Positions 10,093-22,174 of a stretch of 64,000 bases of DNA are shown one piece after another. The position numbers and the translations under genes are program-made. Origin of the DNA: Ascochyta rabiei (Eukaryota > Ascomycota > Dothideomycetes > Pleosporales > Didymellaceae); NCBI RefSeq assembly GCF_004011695.2, contig NC_082410.1:62001-126000 (forward strand). The letters are read 5' to 3'. The notes under the pieces were generated by a model that was given only the letters and a program-made list of their open reading frames with translations, did no database searches and was not told the DNA's origin. The stretch's first letter is position 1. Each line of letters opens with the position of its first letter.

Positions 10093-13089
10093 ACTAGTGA
10101 CACAATTAATTAGGGGTAGTTAGCTACAAGGTTTTAGCAGAAGGACAATATCTAGCACAAAAGAAAGTTAACAAAATTGCAAATTAGCTAGAGTGTTAGA
10201 ACCTAAAGGAGGTCTAAATGTTTGTACGAATTGTGGTGTACTAATGCATCTAGATACCCTTGTTTGCCTTAAAGGCAAAACTATTATTCTAGTTATTAAA
10301 GAAAAAGTAGTATAGCAATAGGGCAACGCAGAACAAAGCTTAATATTACTTCTAAAAAAGCATATTACTAACGCACCTGCGCTTATAACAATATCTTACA
10401 AAAATCCTAGTTTAGTGTTTCTCTTAGTTAATGCGAGCAATAAAGGTGTAGAAGTATACCTTAAATAAATAGGCCTAGACAGAAAACAACACCTATATAG
10501 GTTTAAAAGCACTGTCTAGTCTAAGGCAGAAAGTAGGTAGCACTTAATAAAGCTTAAATATAAGGTAGTTATTTAGGTACTTAAGAAGTTTAGGATGTAG
10601 CCATATAGTACACACTTTATTATTAAGACAGATACCTAGACATTAATTACCTAGCTAAATAGGTTGTTGTTAGACCTTCCTAGCTTATGTATAAACAGGT
10701 AGCTTGCTGTAATTCTACTCTAGGACTTTGAAATACGCTATATACTAGGAAAGAAGAACGTAGTTACAGACGCACTATTAAGATACCTAAAGCTAGAGAG
10801 GTAGGAGAACCTAGACAAGCCTAAATGTAACGTTAAAGAGTTTGTTAAAAACCTAATAGCAAATGTGGTATTAGGTAACTAGGTTGACACAAGGACTACC
10901 TAGATTCTAAGACAGGAATACTCCTAGGAATTAGAGGACATTGCTGTTTTTCTACACTCCCTTAAGACCCTAGTTAGGTTAAGTAGGAAAGAGTGCAGGG
11001 CTTAGAAGAAGAGGGCTATAAACTTCTTTAAGAGGGACAGCTATTTGTTCTAAAAAATAGTAAGGAATATTGCTATTAGGCGTGTGATTAACAATGTAGA
11101 TATCTAAACAGCAGTTATATAGGACATCTACTGAACTATTAGCTACAGGGGCACAAACGCGGTGTTCTCTATGGTCTCTTAACGATACTACTGGCTCGAC
11201 ATGTACAGGAGTGTCAAGAGGAGAATCTCCACGTGTGAAGCTCCTAGATGCATGGGTCCAAGAGTGCTGTAAGGGAGGGGAAACTCAAAAGGAGGGAGGT
11301 GCCAGTAGAAGAACGATTACCTACTACACAGTTGACCTGTTACAAGTTTGCTTTCCTTATTCCTATTACACCGCTGGTAAACTTAGCTTACTAGTCTACA
11401 CTCTTAACACTACTATAATACCTAACCTGCTTATGTTAATGCACAAGAATAAGACCAGCTAGAGGAAGTAGAGGAGCAACCTAAAAACTAGTATCCTGTT
11501 TTAAGAACAGCTCTGCGTATTAAACACGATAGATAGTCTACAGTCCTATTAATTCCGCCTAGTTCCTACAGTACTTAACCTTAACTAGAGTAACTTTATC
11601 TCTAGGCACCTATCTTAACATTTCTAAGCTAAGGTAGACAGTCTAAACTAGAAGGGCACTATTATATTCTCTGTGTTTACCTCTATGTTTTAAAACAATC
11701 TAGAACTCTAGAAGATAGTAGACAAAGGCTTTAATATATATAACTATTATACTTATATAAAGTATAGTAAAAGTAACCTAGGGTAGTGTAGAATTATATA
11801 CTACTCTGTTATCTAATAGCTAGTAAAGGGCAATCTGTAGTACTGGCTTTACTATGCAGTACTCTGTTAATAAACTAATTTAATCTTCTACCTATACTAC
11901 ACTAAATACACTAAGCCTAGGGATTAGACATTCTTTAAGCACGTAGATTGTAACCTCTACAACACTATAGAGTTAGGTAGGGGAATAAACATAATACAGG
12001 GCTTAGTATCCTTTGATATTAATAATAAAAACAACTGCACTATTGCTCTAGATGGCTTCTACAATTTAGTTCTAGAATACTTAGCTTAGAGGAAAGATAA
12101 TAGAATTAAATAACGTAATAGTTATATTAAGGGGTAGGAAGATACAGTTAACTACTCTAAGTTAGCATAAGACGTAGTAGGTGCTAAGTAGAAGAAGTAT
12201 CCTTGCAAGTATAGGGATGTTAGGATCTCCTACCTAGTACTGCTATATAGTTCCACTAGACTATCTATAATAAGACGCTGAACTATACTCCCTTAGCATG
12301 TGCTAGTTACAGAGAACAGAGAGACAATAGAGATTCTAGAGATAGGATTGTATAAAGACATTGCTAGTTCTTATTAGATGCTTACGCTAGGACCTTTATT
12401 ACTATTAGGTTATTTAAATAAGTATAGTAGTGCTCCCTATACTTTCCTAGCAGACATAGCGCTAACTTTCTCCTTCTAGATTTCTAAAGCTATCTATTGC
12501 TAGGCTTAGTATAACTCTTACCTAGTCTAGCAAGAGATACTCTGCATTTTTAGTCTTAATAACAAGGAGCTTATAAAGTTTCTTTAGAAGAGTAGGGATA
12601 ACAACGTTGCTATAGTAAAGAGGCATTAGCAGTAGGTAAAGATGTCTAAGAAATATTACTTTAGGGCTAATAAAGAGTTAGGTATCTCTAATTAATCCTT
12701 CTTTACTAATAATAGAGTAGTACTAGAATATAAGAAAGGATAGAAGTTATAGGACAGACAGCATACACAGAGGGGTACTCTAGATAAGTTATTTAATAGT
12801 CTAACTATTAAAGCAACAGAGGCTACTACTTAGATAACATACAAATTAGGCAGCGCCTTAGACTAGGGTTTATTAAGACACGTACCAGGCTCTTCTACCC
12901 CTAAGATATTAGGAGACTCTAGTTAACAACCTACTTAGGAAACTAGGGCCTTAACAAGATTGCAGAAACAGGGATGTAGTAAGGGAAAAGAACAAGTAGA
13001 GTAATAAAGGGGGTTAGTAATTAGTTTAGAGTTTAGTTTTAACTTAGTTTATTTGCTTAATAGGGCTAAGCTCTTAAGGGGGGGAGGTT
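9856..13089 (+). pseudogene. Gypsy-3 pol remnant (RT 3' part, RNase H, integrase)
   Basis: The plus strand carries the second half of reverse transcriptase (A-T-N-S-V-A-V-F then R-I-M-T-K-I-L-K-D-H). An RNase H end follows near 10720-10800 (D-F-E-I-R-Y-I-L-G-K-K-N-V-V-T-D-A-L). An integrase zinc-binding region follows near 11185-11260 (R-Y-Y-W-L-D-M-Y-R-S-V-K-R-R-I-S-T-C-E-A). Stops are frequent. The gag, protease and RT start expected upstream are missing and replaced by the inverted segment. The patch 11130-11340 keeps more CA/TG than its surroundings. The purine tract at about 13078-13089 ends it. Confidence 0.75.
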
Positions 13090-13344
13090 TGTGCTGGTGT
13101 ACACAGTAACTACCTTAGTAAGAACTAGGATGCTTAGCTAGTGTACGTAATCTAGCTGGTCGAAAGGTATAAGAGGCCTTAATAGGAACTGTTAAGGCAC
13201 AACAACTATAACAGCAATTAGAAACACTTACTTATAGAATTTAATTACCGTATCACCTATCTCTCTAACCCTTAATAATGATGATAATAAGTATCCTTCC
13301 TAATGTGCCTGCTAACGAGATGCTTTAATACTTATACTGGAACA
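13090..13344 (+). repeat. Gypsy-3 LTR 3 (3' LTR)
   Basis: 255 bp, TGTGCTGGTG to TGGAACA, preceded by a G-rich purine tract. After it ACAC repeats the sequence before LTR 1, and the hAT C-terminal coding region resumes. Confidence 0.88.
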
Positions 13345-13720
13345 ACACTACTAATAATAGAAGTTAAAGTTAAATAATTGTTTTACACAGCTAGAGATGT
13401 AATTAGGGACTAATAGTACAGGTTATCTGCTACTACAACACGCTAGATTATAACTCTAAAGGATTTACTTAGTTTAGCACAGATATAAGAGAGGGAGGAG
13501 GCAGCTATAGATAAGCTAGATAATCTCTTCAAGCTAATAGCTTGTTCTAGTCTAGAAACAGAGGTTATAGAAGAAGATTATCACAGTAGTAGTACTAAAG
13601 AAACCTTTCTATTAACTCTATCTTAGCGGGAACAGCGGCTGCGAAAGAGAGCAAGGCTACTAGCGTATTAAGATACATAGTTCTGTAATAAACAGCTGTT
13701 ATAAATAGAGAAAAACTAAA
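13345..13720 (+). pseudogene. hAT transposase, C-terminal dimerisation segment
   Basis: Joining 8157 to this point restores the hAT dimerisation domain. Before the insertion stands Y-L-A-K-Y-I-I-T; after it L-F-Y-T-A-R-D-V-I-R-D, then Y-R-L-S-A-T-T-T-R and I-I-T-L-K-D. That matches the family pattern E-R-x-F-S ... R-x-R-L ... L-K. A basic tail follows to about 13720. It is disabled by stops at former Arg and Gln codons. Confidence 0.75.
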
Positions 13721-13831
13721 AGTTCTATCTTCTATTAAAATCTTTAAAAACAAGTTCTGTGTGTATACCTAATCTCTTAGGAGATTGCAGAGAGCAAACA
13801 GCAGGTACGCCTAGGGCAACCCTTAGCCTAA
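13721..13831. other. Probable 3' end of the hAT element
   Basis: Non-coding sequence between the hAT transposase and a solo LTR. The 3' terminal repeat of the hAT element should lie here or just beyond, but no copy of it was identified at the left end of the window. Confidence 0.3.
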
Positions 13832-14024
13832 TGTCACGGGTGTTCTCCCTACAACAGGGGATACCTCGGACAGACCCCGGGCCAAGCCCGGAGACCCACC
13901 GACCAGTATATAATATCCACACACCTGAAGACTCATCCATCAAGGATTTGTCTTATCTCTCAATATCACCTATTATTTCATCCCATATCGCTCTGCTCTA
14001 TTGCCTGCCTACAGTGCCCTTACA
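13832..14024 (+). repeat. Solo or orphan LTR of the Gypsy-2 family
   Basis: 193 bp, TGTCACGGGT to CTTACA, homologous along its length to the 5' LTR of Gypsy-2 (58107-58305) and to 22229-22589. It contains a TATA-like TATATAAT and keeps many CA/TG dinucleotides. Flanks CCTAA and CCTAG are a possible imperfect 5-bp duplication. No coding region of the same element is attached, so it is best read as a solo LTR. The open frames on both strands across it are not genes. Confidence 0.75.
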
Positions 14025-14445
14025 CCTAGTGCTAGGCGCTGCGTGCGCTATATAGGGAGTAAATAATACTTCTTATAAATTACCTAGTTAGTATACAATT
14101 GTTACACTTTCTACAGCCTTAGCTATATAGGTTTTAGAGCTAATAACTACTAAGGCATTATTTATAGTAACGTCTAGTAGAAGTAATAGCTTACTAACTA
14201 GCTGCTAATAAAGGCATAAGGGAAAACTTAGCCTTAGCTAGTCTCTTGTAAACAAAGACTTGTCTACCTAGCTGCACAGCAATGCTGCCCTAGTAACTTA
14301 CTAAGCAAACGTTGTAAGGATAGGATTACTAGTGTCCTTTACGTGCTAAACAGCTTCCTATCCCTATAGACGTCAACTAATAGACTCCTACTAGCGCTAC
14401 ATTTCTCCTACTAAGTTTTTCCCTCTATAGAAGGTTTTTCTAGAG
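14025..14445. other. Unclassified RIPed sequence
   Basis: About 420 bp between the LTR and the first MITE. It continues at 22175 after the MITE insertion. Because 22175-22228 ends in a purine tract before another LTR of the same family, the two pieces together may be the internal remnant of a short Gypsy-2-type element. No motif is recognisable. Confidence 0.35.
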
Positions 14446-14824
14446 CTTAATAATACAGTGGCAAAAGGGTAGAGGGTACCCTAGGGTTGGGTAGGGGTTA
14501 GGTACGGTCTGCACGGACGTTAGGTAGGGGTAGGGTAGGAGTAGGGTCTACATAGGGTAGAGGTAGGGTAGGGTCTGCACAGACATTAGGTAGGGGTAGG
14601 GGCAGGGTAGGGTAGGGTTTAGGGTAGGGTCTGTAGGGAAGAGGTAGGCTAAAGTAGGGCCTGTAGGTGTTAGCGTGTAACACTTTAAGTTAAGCAGTTA
14701 TTATAAAACATTGTAGTGCAAAGATATAGAACAGAGAGATCGCTTTTAAATGGTCTATTCCAAGCAAAACTAGTAGAGCTAGAGCAGTTGTTACGTAGAC
14801 CTACATTGTAATAACCTAGGATTT

Positions 14825-14995
14825 TGTTAGATGGTATGATGAATGTGTGATAAGGTAACATAATGATATTAATGGTTGTTTTATTCCTGTTCCCCTGTAT
14901 TCAGTAAGATTTAGGTTCTTCGCTAGTGTGCTAAGCCTATTGGTCCCTGCTTAATTGTACAGATCTAACCTTGCTAGAGCTTATTCTATCTAACA
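14825..14995 (-). repeat. Copia-2 3' LTR
   Basis: 171 bp, TGTTAGATGG to CTAACA. It is followed inward by ACCCCTTTAGCTTAG, the reverse complement of a Copia polypurine tract. Confidence 0.93.
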
Positions 14996-15487
14996 CACCC
15001 CTTTAGCTTAGAGACTTATTAAGCTAGTAGTTATATAAATGTAAGGTCTTTAAGTTACTCTTAAATTTCCTTAAGAGGTATAGTATTTGTTACCTATACC
15101 AGCTCTGTAATAGCTAGGCTAAGTTATTAAAGGAAAACCTCCTATTTGTTTGTTAGTAGGACCTTTATTATACTATCTACAATTATATTTACTAACTACA
15201 CAAATTCTATCTTAGTTGTACCCTTAGATACTTCTTATCTAATCTAATAGTTGTAGATATCTACATGTTAAAGTTTAGTTTAGAGATAGGAAACTTCCTC
15301 TGTTACTAAGCGTATAGTTTACTTGTTATTGTACTAGATAGTAATAGTACGCATGTCTATTTTTATTTAGAGTTTATAGAGCAGTCTTAATATAAAGAGA
15401 GCTTCTTTAGCTACTTATAGGAGAGCTAGTAGCTCTGCTTTAGTAGTTAATGTAGTAACTATGTCTTGCTTGTTAGCTCTCTATGTA

Positions 15488-17350
15488 ACGTACCCCACAG
15501 GCAAGTTAGACAACAGGCAAGTCAGACACTTTTGCCAAGCCCCCACCAAACACCACCCTATTATGGCCTAAAATAACCCAGTTTGGTGCTGTAACGTGCA
15601 GTGTAGTCTGTAATACTATTTAGAAACTACTTCTACCTCTTTCTTACACGTTCGCGCGTTATGTCCTGTCTAATTACACCGTCCACAGCGCCTTTAGGAG
15701 GGCTCACCTCCTTTAGCGCGCACCTGCTTCTTTGCCTTCTTCCTATCATCACACGCCCTAAACTCCTTAAGAGCTGTTAATCGCTGGCCCTCTTTAACTG
15801 TTAGGGTACCTTCTGCCTAAACTTGCTTTTTTTGTGTAATATTTGTTGTGTAGCTGCCTTATTAGCAGCTTAAAGCTAAGTAATCTCCTGTTGCGCCAAC
15901 ACTGGCTTATGCGCAATTATTGCTGCCCCCTTTACTACCTTCTTAAACGCCTTAACTATAGAGGTAGGCGAACTATCTATATACCTCTAAATCCTTGTCT
16001 TTACAAGCGTTAATTGCGACCTAAGTTTAAGGGTGTTGCTTAGGGTTTGCGACTGCCAGAGCTTGTTATTAACAGGTAGTAGTGGTGATAGAGTGCGCAA
16101 CTTCACATTAAGGGCCATTATAACCCAGTCTAGGTTAAATAGGACTAATCTAGCACCTTAGAACCCTCTCTAGATATTCTTTAAAGTAATTGCAGCATTA
16201 TAGGCGCGTATAAAGCATAGCAGGAACTCTGTCTTTATAATGTAGTTAATCTAGTTCTATATAAGTATTTTAGCTTAGCGCCTATACGCCTTCTTTAATG
16301 CAGTAAAAAAACCTACATTAAGGGGCTGTGTAAGGTGTAATAAGTAAGGAGGTAAACAGAGAGTAATAATCTTGTTATCCTTACAGTATTGCTGGAATTT
16401 AAGAGAGTTGTGGCTCTTATAACTATTAATAATAAGTAAATAGTAGGTGCTAATAGTACGCTCCTTTATATGCCTGTTAAAGTGCTTTAACCAGTTAAGA
16501 CCAAGCTTGTTGGTAGTCCAGCCGTTATTAGAGACTCTAATAACCTAGTCTTAAGGCAGTTCTTCCTCCTTGTACCAGGCAGAGAGGTAGTAGTAGGCCT
16601 TAAAGATAAGGAAGGCTAGAATGGCCTATCCTTTAGCATTAATGCTCACTATAGCTGTAGCCCACTCCCAGTCGCCTAGCTAGATAGTTTTTAGCTGACC
16701 TTGTCGTTCTAAAGCTATAACAACTGCTTCTAGGGAGATCGCGCCTATTATAAAGCCTGTCTTGTTAAAGTTGTACGTATCTTCATCCTATATGCTATAC
16801 TTAGCTTTAGTGTTAGCTACTAGGCTAAACTAGCCCTGTAGAACCTTAGGATCCTTACAGAGGAATCTCTTATAGTTATACTTACAATTAAACTTAACTT
16901 TAAGTTCTAGGTGTTGCTTAATAAACGTACTAGGCCAGTTTACGCTAATAGGGCCTAGATTATGCTCAGCGCGCAAAGATTTAGCCATAGTAGCCACATC
17001 TAAGAGCTAAGGGGAAAATCCTTGCGCATCTAGCTTAAGAACATGTTTAACAATTACCTCCTCCTTATTATTATCTAGCTTCTGTAAGTTAGCTATAGAA
17101 TTAGCGCGTGAAGGTTGTCTAGTGCGCTGGTTGCTTAGTGTGCTTTAAGGGACCTTGTAGATAGCAGCAGCGCGTTGTAGAGATAGAGTTACGTCTTGTT
17201 TAAGAGCCTAGAGCGTAAGCTGTATCTGCGCTTCCTTTGACGCGTTTAAATAGTGTTGTTAAGAAGACATTAGTGTAGGAGGAGGTGTTTGGTGGGGGCT
17301 TAGCAAAAGTGTCTAACTTGCCTGTTGTCCGACTCGCCTGTAGGGTACGT
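15488..17350 (-). mobile_element. Fot1/pogo-type DNA transposon (Fot-1)
   Basis: 1863 bp with long terminal inverted repeats of about 65 bp that begin ACGTACCC and contain an internal direct repeat of CAGGCAAGT. TA flanks both ends (15486-15487, 17351-17352). It encodes a DDE transposase on the minus strand. It keeps more CA/TG than the Copia-2 sequence around it, so it looks younger or less exposed to RIP. It is inserted in Copia-2. Confidence 0.93.
15616..17270 (-). pseudogene. pogo/Fot1 DDE transposase of Fot-1
   Basis: The product would be the transposase that cuts and pastes this element. From an ATG at 17270 the frame shows Y-N-F-N-K-T-G-F (family Y-N-F-D-E-T-G-F), then I-I-N-S-Y-K-S-H (from D-x-x-x-S-H) and L-P-P-Y-L-L-H-L-T-Q-P-L-N-V (from Q-P-L-D-V). 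The acidic residues of the active site are lost by G-to-A change. A zinc knuckle C-G-R-C-N-x-T-G-H-N-A-R-T-C lies near the C-terminus, broken by one TAG. The span is not a multiple of three, so there is at least one indel besides the stops. Confidence 0.85.
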
Positions 17351-20300
17351 TAATAAGTCCACTAAATAGTCTTATAGCGTAGCCTTATAAGCTTTTACAA
17401 TCTAGGGTGTTATCTACAAACAAAGCGTTACTTGTAATTTGTAGTCCTTTAGCTCCTCCTAGTTATAGGGCTTGTTTTTTAGTATCTTAGAGGTATAGTA
17501 GTACTTAATCCGCAGCGTTATAGTGCTTAGGTCCTAGATTTACTAGGAAGTAAGCTAGTTACAAGGTAGCAAAAGCAATGTCTAGCCTTATAGTAACTGT
17601 AGTAAAAAGCAACAACCTAATCTTACATTAATATTTATAAATTTCTGCTAGCGCTGCTAGACCCTTTCTTAGGTAAAGTTCTATTGCTGCTATAGGAGTA
17701 TTATATTAAATATCCTACCTATTAGCTAAGTAGCTAATCTTGTCTAAGTATACAGCTTGTAATAGTTAGATCTTTTAATCTACTCTTTTTTAGATAATTT
17801 CTATGCTAAGGAACTACTAAAGGTTATCTCCTCTAGTAAATTTGTAACTGTTAAATAAGTATCTAATTACTTCTTATAATTTGCACTCCTTATCTCTGTA
17901 GTACGCAAGTATAATATTATTAACATAGAAGAAAATAATAACTCTATCTCTAATTAGGCAGCACAGCTTATAGGGTATAATCTAGAACCCTAGTGCCTTA
18001 AGCGTTATAGTGAATTCTTTCTGCTAGAGGAGTAGGGAGATACGGAGACTGTATAACGCCTTGTTTATTTATAGAATTATTCTAGGCTTCTAGTAGCCTT
18101 AAGGCATTTTTATGTAAACCTCTTAATCTATTATTACATAGACAAACGCGTTTATAATGTTGTATTATTTTAGCTCTTTATTACAGTAAGCTGCAATTAC
18201 TATTATTATTTAAAATAATCAGCTAGTAAGCGTGGCTGCGTAAGTGTCTTATAAGGTTACGTTTTGTTATTAGTTACCTCTAACTACTAGTTGCGCCTTA
18301 CAATCTAGTAAATAATAGTACTTATTAAGCTTATACGTGTATACCTACATACAGTTAAGAATCTATTATCCTGTTAATTAAATCTTCTTTAATAGTATTT
18401 CTAACTATAGTTTTATATCCTAATAACTTACAAGGTGTACTTGCTTAGCCTCTTAGAATAATTTGCCTATTAGGTGATCCTTAAGCTTAGTTTAGCAAGT
18501 TAGCAAAGGTGGAAGTTAACTGCAATATAGCTTTAAGCCTATAGTAAGTATTCTTATTATCTTAGCCTTGTCTATAACTTCTCCTCTGTATTGTCTTACA
18601 AAACTAGCTTAGGTTCCTGCTATAAAGGCTGCTGCCTAGAGGACAGTTATTAAGGACACTTGTTGCGTTAGATCTAGTTGTTCTTTAGTTATTTACTGTG
18701 TAAGTAGTGCTATAGGAGGTAGTGTAGATAGAGGTGTTAGGTAATTATCTCTAATCTTCCTTCCTTAGTAGTAGCCTAGTTAGTCTACTTTGTTTTATTC
18801 TTCTAAAAGTTCTTTAGCAACATTGTCTTTATAGAAGGATTCTGTTTCTAGTTGCTAGTATAGAGTTGGTAGCTTAATAGTCCTAACATGTGTTGCTATC
18901 TCCTCTAGCGTCTTATACATTAGGCTAGCTTTTAGATCTTTAATCTCTCTATTAAATATTAACAGTATATTAAATACAACATCCTAGGTACTAATTACTT
19001 TGGTAAGTAATAGTATCTATATTTAATATATATTCAATAATTAGTATCCTACTAGATAACTAATCTATACCTTTAGATCTAGGCGTTAAAGGCGTAATCT
19101 TCCTCTGTGTGTATTATTAGTTATTACAAATACCTTATAGCTGTATGCTTTAAGGTGTGTAAGATTAGGTTTACATAATAATATTACTATCCTATTACTA
19201 AAAGTAACTTACGTAAAGAATATTTTATATAGTATTTTCTAATAGTTTATATAGTTTAGAGTTCTGTTATAGAGGTATACTGCAGCTCTTATAACTTCTA
19301 GCTACAGTTCCTAGGAGAGGTTAGCGTTAAGTTGCATAGTGCAAGCTTTCTCTTTATTTACGCCCCCTAAGCGTTCTATACCTCTATTTTGTGCTTATGT
19401 ATCTAGTACAGAAGGCTTAACAATAATTCCTTATGTTGCTAACTATCTTTTAACCTCTAGCTTAACTATTATTATTTTGTTGTCTGCCTTAATTGTCTTT
19501 ATAGATATATTATAGTAATTTTTAAGAAATAGTATAAATATCAATAAGGCTTTAATAATAGATTTTGCTGTTTAGTTGTTAGTAAAGTAGAGATCCTATT
19601 ACAGGCCTAAGAATTTGTTAGTAATTAATAATTAGCTCTTCTCTTTTATTACCCCTTAAGCTTTATAGGTGTAGTAATCAATACTAAGTCTTTCTTCTAG
19701 GCTGTTATTATTTGTCCATAGGGCTTAGCTTATTTATCGCCTTAACTTTGCTCTTCTATAGGAATTACACTCTACTGTAGTAATGCCCTTAATGCATACC
19801 CCCTAAGTTTGTTATACAAGGTGTTCTACTACTACTAGGCTAGGATAACCTAGTTGCTTGTGCTATAGTGTAGCAAAGGCTCTTTATAGTCCCTATTTAG
19901 TTTTTAATATAGTTTTATGTGTAGAGTATAAAGTATCTTACAATTCCTTATACTCTAGTACCTATTACCTAAACATTTTAGTAATAGTGCAGATTATCTT
20001 GTTGTCTAGTCTTTATAGGGTTGTTAGATTTGTCTAGGTATCCTACTATAACCCTTGTTGTCTTAGGAGGTAGAAAGATACTAAATTGTATAGCAGAGTA
20101 GAGTAGACTGCTATATTATGCAGTGTTATACTGCAGGTTCCAGACTAGTTTATTAAACTTAGCTTAATTAATCTGTATCCCTTTGTCTACACTTTTAAGT
20201 TTCTAGCCTAGATATAGTTACTAGGTATTAGTAGGCAGAAGTTATATATATAGTTAGGGTTATTTGTTATATAGTAGGTTAATCCTAAGTTAAGAATAAA

Positions 20301-21628
20301 TAACTTCCTTAGTAGATAGCCTTCAGAATTCCTTCTGCCTAACGCTGTATTAAAGACAGCTTTCACGTTTGTAACTCTCTAGCCCTCTAGTTATTCTTTA
20401 AGGATTGTAGGCGTTAGAGTGTGTAATTGTTTCACAACTAGTGTTCTTAAACAGTTTCTGCTTTGTCTGCAAATTAGCCCTTAAAACGTAGTATCTTTCT
20501 TACACTTAAATTATATAAGCTTATTTATTGTCTTATTTAGTTTCTACTACTTAGGTGCTGTATCTAGATTAATATAATAGCGATCCTGTATACTGTGGCG
20601 TTGTCTATATATAGGGTATTTTGCTCCCCTTATAGTAGTAGGTCCTTAATCTAAAGGCTGCTTAAGCGTAGTAGTTTTCCTACCTACTGTATGTTAATTG
20701 TGGAGTCTGCCCTAGTTGCTAGATAGCGCGCTTTCAGCATGTTAGGCGTCCCCTTTAGTGCTCTGGGAGGTTCTACCTCCTTTAGTAAGAAATAATGCAT
20801 TACTAGCTATAAAGGCCTTATGTTTCCCTAACCTAAGAGGAGAATGCATTATTATATGTTCTTAGAAGCGTTTTATTCTCTCCTTCTAGCTTATGCTAGT
20901 TGTAAATCTACTATTATCCTAGAAATTTGTAGACTATATAGGCGCAACTTTGTTTACAGCTACTAGAAAGTCTTTTATTATTGTATTTAATTATAATAAT
21001 TTAGTAACTTAATATGTCTCTGTCTCTATAGCTGCCTAGTTATACTAAGCTAGCTATATATCCTATTATAATATACTTCTTATTAGCTTAAGAGCTAAGA
21101 GGTATCTATTACAGGCTTGTTCTTATTTAATTTGTTTGTTAATTTTAACTGTTAATTGCAGGTTAGTAATCTACTATTAGAGTAGTTTGTCTAGAAGACA
21201 GTATGTGCGTAGCAAGTGTAGTAACACAGTTAACTAGATAAACGCAACAATCTGTTGTATACTGCTTTGTTCTTTCTTATACTTATATTAATTGCTCTTA
21301 TACTATTTAAGGAGTATCTTATTATATTTAAGGTCTTCCTTAAAAGCCTTCTAACCTCTAGTTAATAGTTTAGTTAGTCTTGCTAGGATTTTAATACTGG
21401 GAGCTAGCGCGTAGTCTGTGACAACAGGCGCACGTATAGCTAGTAGTTTTAGTATTTCTTAGACACTAGATTTTAGATTTATCTTGTCCTAGATGTTGTG
21501 GACTATGTATCTAGATTGTAGTTATGTAAACTATCCAGTGTAATTAGTGTAATCCCTTAGCGTTATTGTAGGGTTGCGGTAGGTTAATTGCGCTATTTTA
21601 CGTTAGTTGCAGCAGTAAGACTCTTAAT

Positions 21629-21799
21629 TGTTAGATAGTATAATAAATGTGTAATAACGTAACTTAATAATATTAATAGTTGTTTTATTCCTGTTCCCCT
21701 GTGTTTAGTGAGATTTAGGTTCTTTACTAGTGTGCTAAGCCTATTAGTCCCTGCTCGATTGTATAGATTCGACCTTGCTAGAGCTTATTCTATCTAATA
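21629..21799 (-). repeat. Copia-2 5' LTR and primer-binding site
   Basis: 171 bp. On the minus strand the sequence after it is ATTAAGAGTCTTACTGC, identical at its start to the strings after the Copia-1 and Copia-3 5' LTRs. The outer end reads TAATA instead of TAACA. Confidence 0.92.
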
Positions 21800-22174
21800 G
21801 ATTTACACAACAACTGCTGTAACTCTACTAGTCTTACTTAAAATCTCACGGTATATAGGCTGTTTAAAAGCGCTCCTTTTACTCTACATTTCTGCAGTAC
21901 AAGGTTTTGCAATAACTGCTTTAGTTAAAGAGTTGGACGCTAACACCTACCCTACCTAACCCCTACCCCTACCCTATGTAGACCCTACCTAGCCCCTACC
22001 CCTACCCTATATAGACCCGACCCTACCTATACCTATACCCTATATAGACCCTACCCTACCCCTACCCTCTTAGCATGGAATTAGCGTAGGTAGGGGTAGG
22101 GTAGGGTAGGGGTACATCACGTGATGTACCCTTCCCCTACCTAACCCCTACCCTTTTGCCACCGTACTTAATAA

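Larger units (their letters stand above)
8158..13344 (+). mobile_element. Gypsy-3, composite LTR element with three LTRs
   Basis: Three related LTRs lie in direct orientation: 8158-8412 (255 bp), 9055-9377 (323 bp, enlarged by a CT repeat) and 13090-13344 (255 bp). The same purine tract (GGGGGAGGTT) precedes the second and third. Flanks share ACAC (8154-8157 and 13345-13348), and the hAT reading frame resumes after it, so the whole block entered as one unit or recombined after entry. The first internal part (8413-9054) is non-coding with tandem repeats; the second (9378-13089) holds a rearranged Ty3/Gypsy pol. Confidence 0.85.
14996..21628 (-). pseudogene. Copia-2 gag-pol remnant
   Basis: Minus-strand internal region of Copia-2, interrupted at 15488-17350. 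F-F-Y-V-N-N-I-I-L-A-Y-Y at about 17900-17940 is the Copia reverse transcriptase active site with Asp to Asn changes. The order is that of Ty1/Copia: RT and RNase H at low coordinates, integrase and gag towards 21600. It cannot be translated because of stops throughout. Confidence 0.78.
14825..21799 (-). mobile_element. Copia-2, Ty1/Copia LTR retrotransposon, full length, with nested Fot1/pogo element
   Basis: LTRs 14825-14995 and 21629-21799 (171 bp each) are flanked by GATTT on both sides (14820-14824, 21800-21804). The element is on the minus strand. Its reverse transcriptase block at 17910-17927 reads Y-V-N-N-I-I, both catalytic Asp changed to Asn. A DNA transposon occupies 15488-17350. 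Dense stops. It lies at the centre of MITE copy 1. Confidence 0.93.
14454..22166. mobile_element. Fold-back hAT-like MITE, copy 1 (interrupted by Copia-2)
   Basis: The outer ends are TACAGTGGCAAAAGGG and CCCTTTTGCCACCGTA, flanked by an exact 8-bp duplication CTTAATAA (14446-14453, 22167-22174). The element's own sequence is 14454-14824 plus 21805-22166; the rest is Copia-2 and its target copy. The arms carry G-rich (left) and C-rich (right) telomere-like arrays of GGGTA and GGGGTA units. The inner parts are also near reverse complements of each other. It has no coding capacity. The 8-bp duplication and TIR suggest mobilisation by a hAT transposase. Confidence 0.88.

Noticed and set aside
14498..14683. 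Leu/Pro/Thr repeat proteins on the minus strand (also 44961-45269)
   Set aside because: Translations of the GGGTA/GGGGTA array of the MITE arms; not coding.
14460..22165. Telomere or chromosome-fusion site suggested by CCCTA repeats
   Set aside because: The arrays are GGGTA and GGGGTA, not a clean TTAGGG tract, and they are bounded by TIRs with 8-bp target duplications, so they belong to a transposable element.
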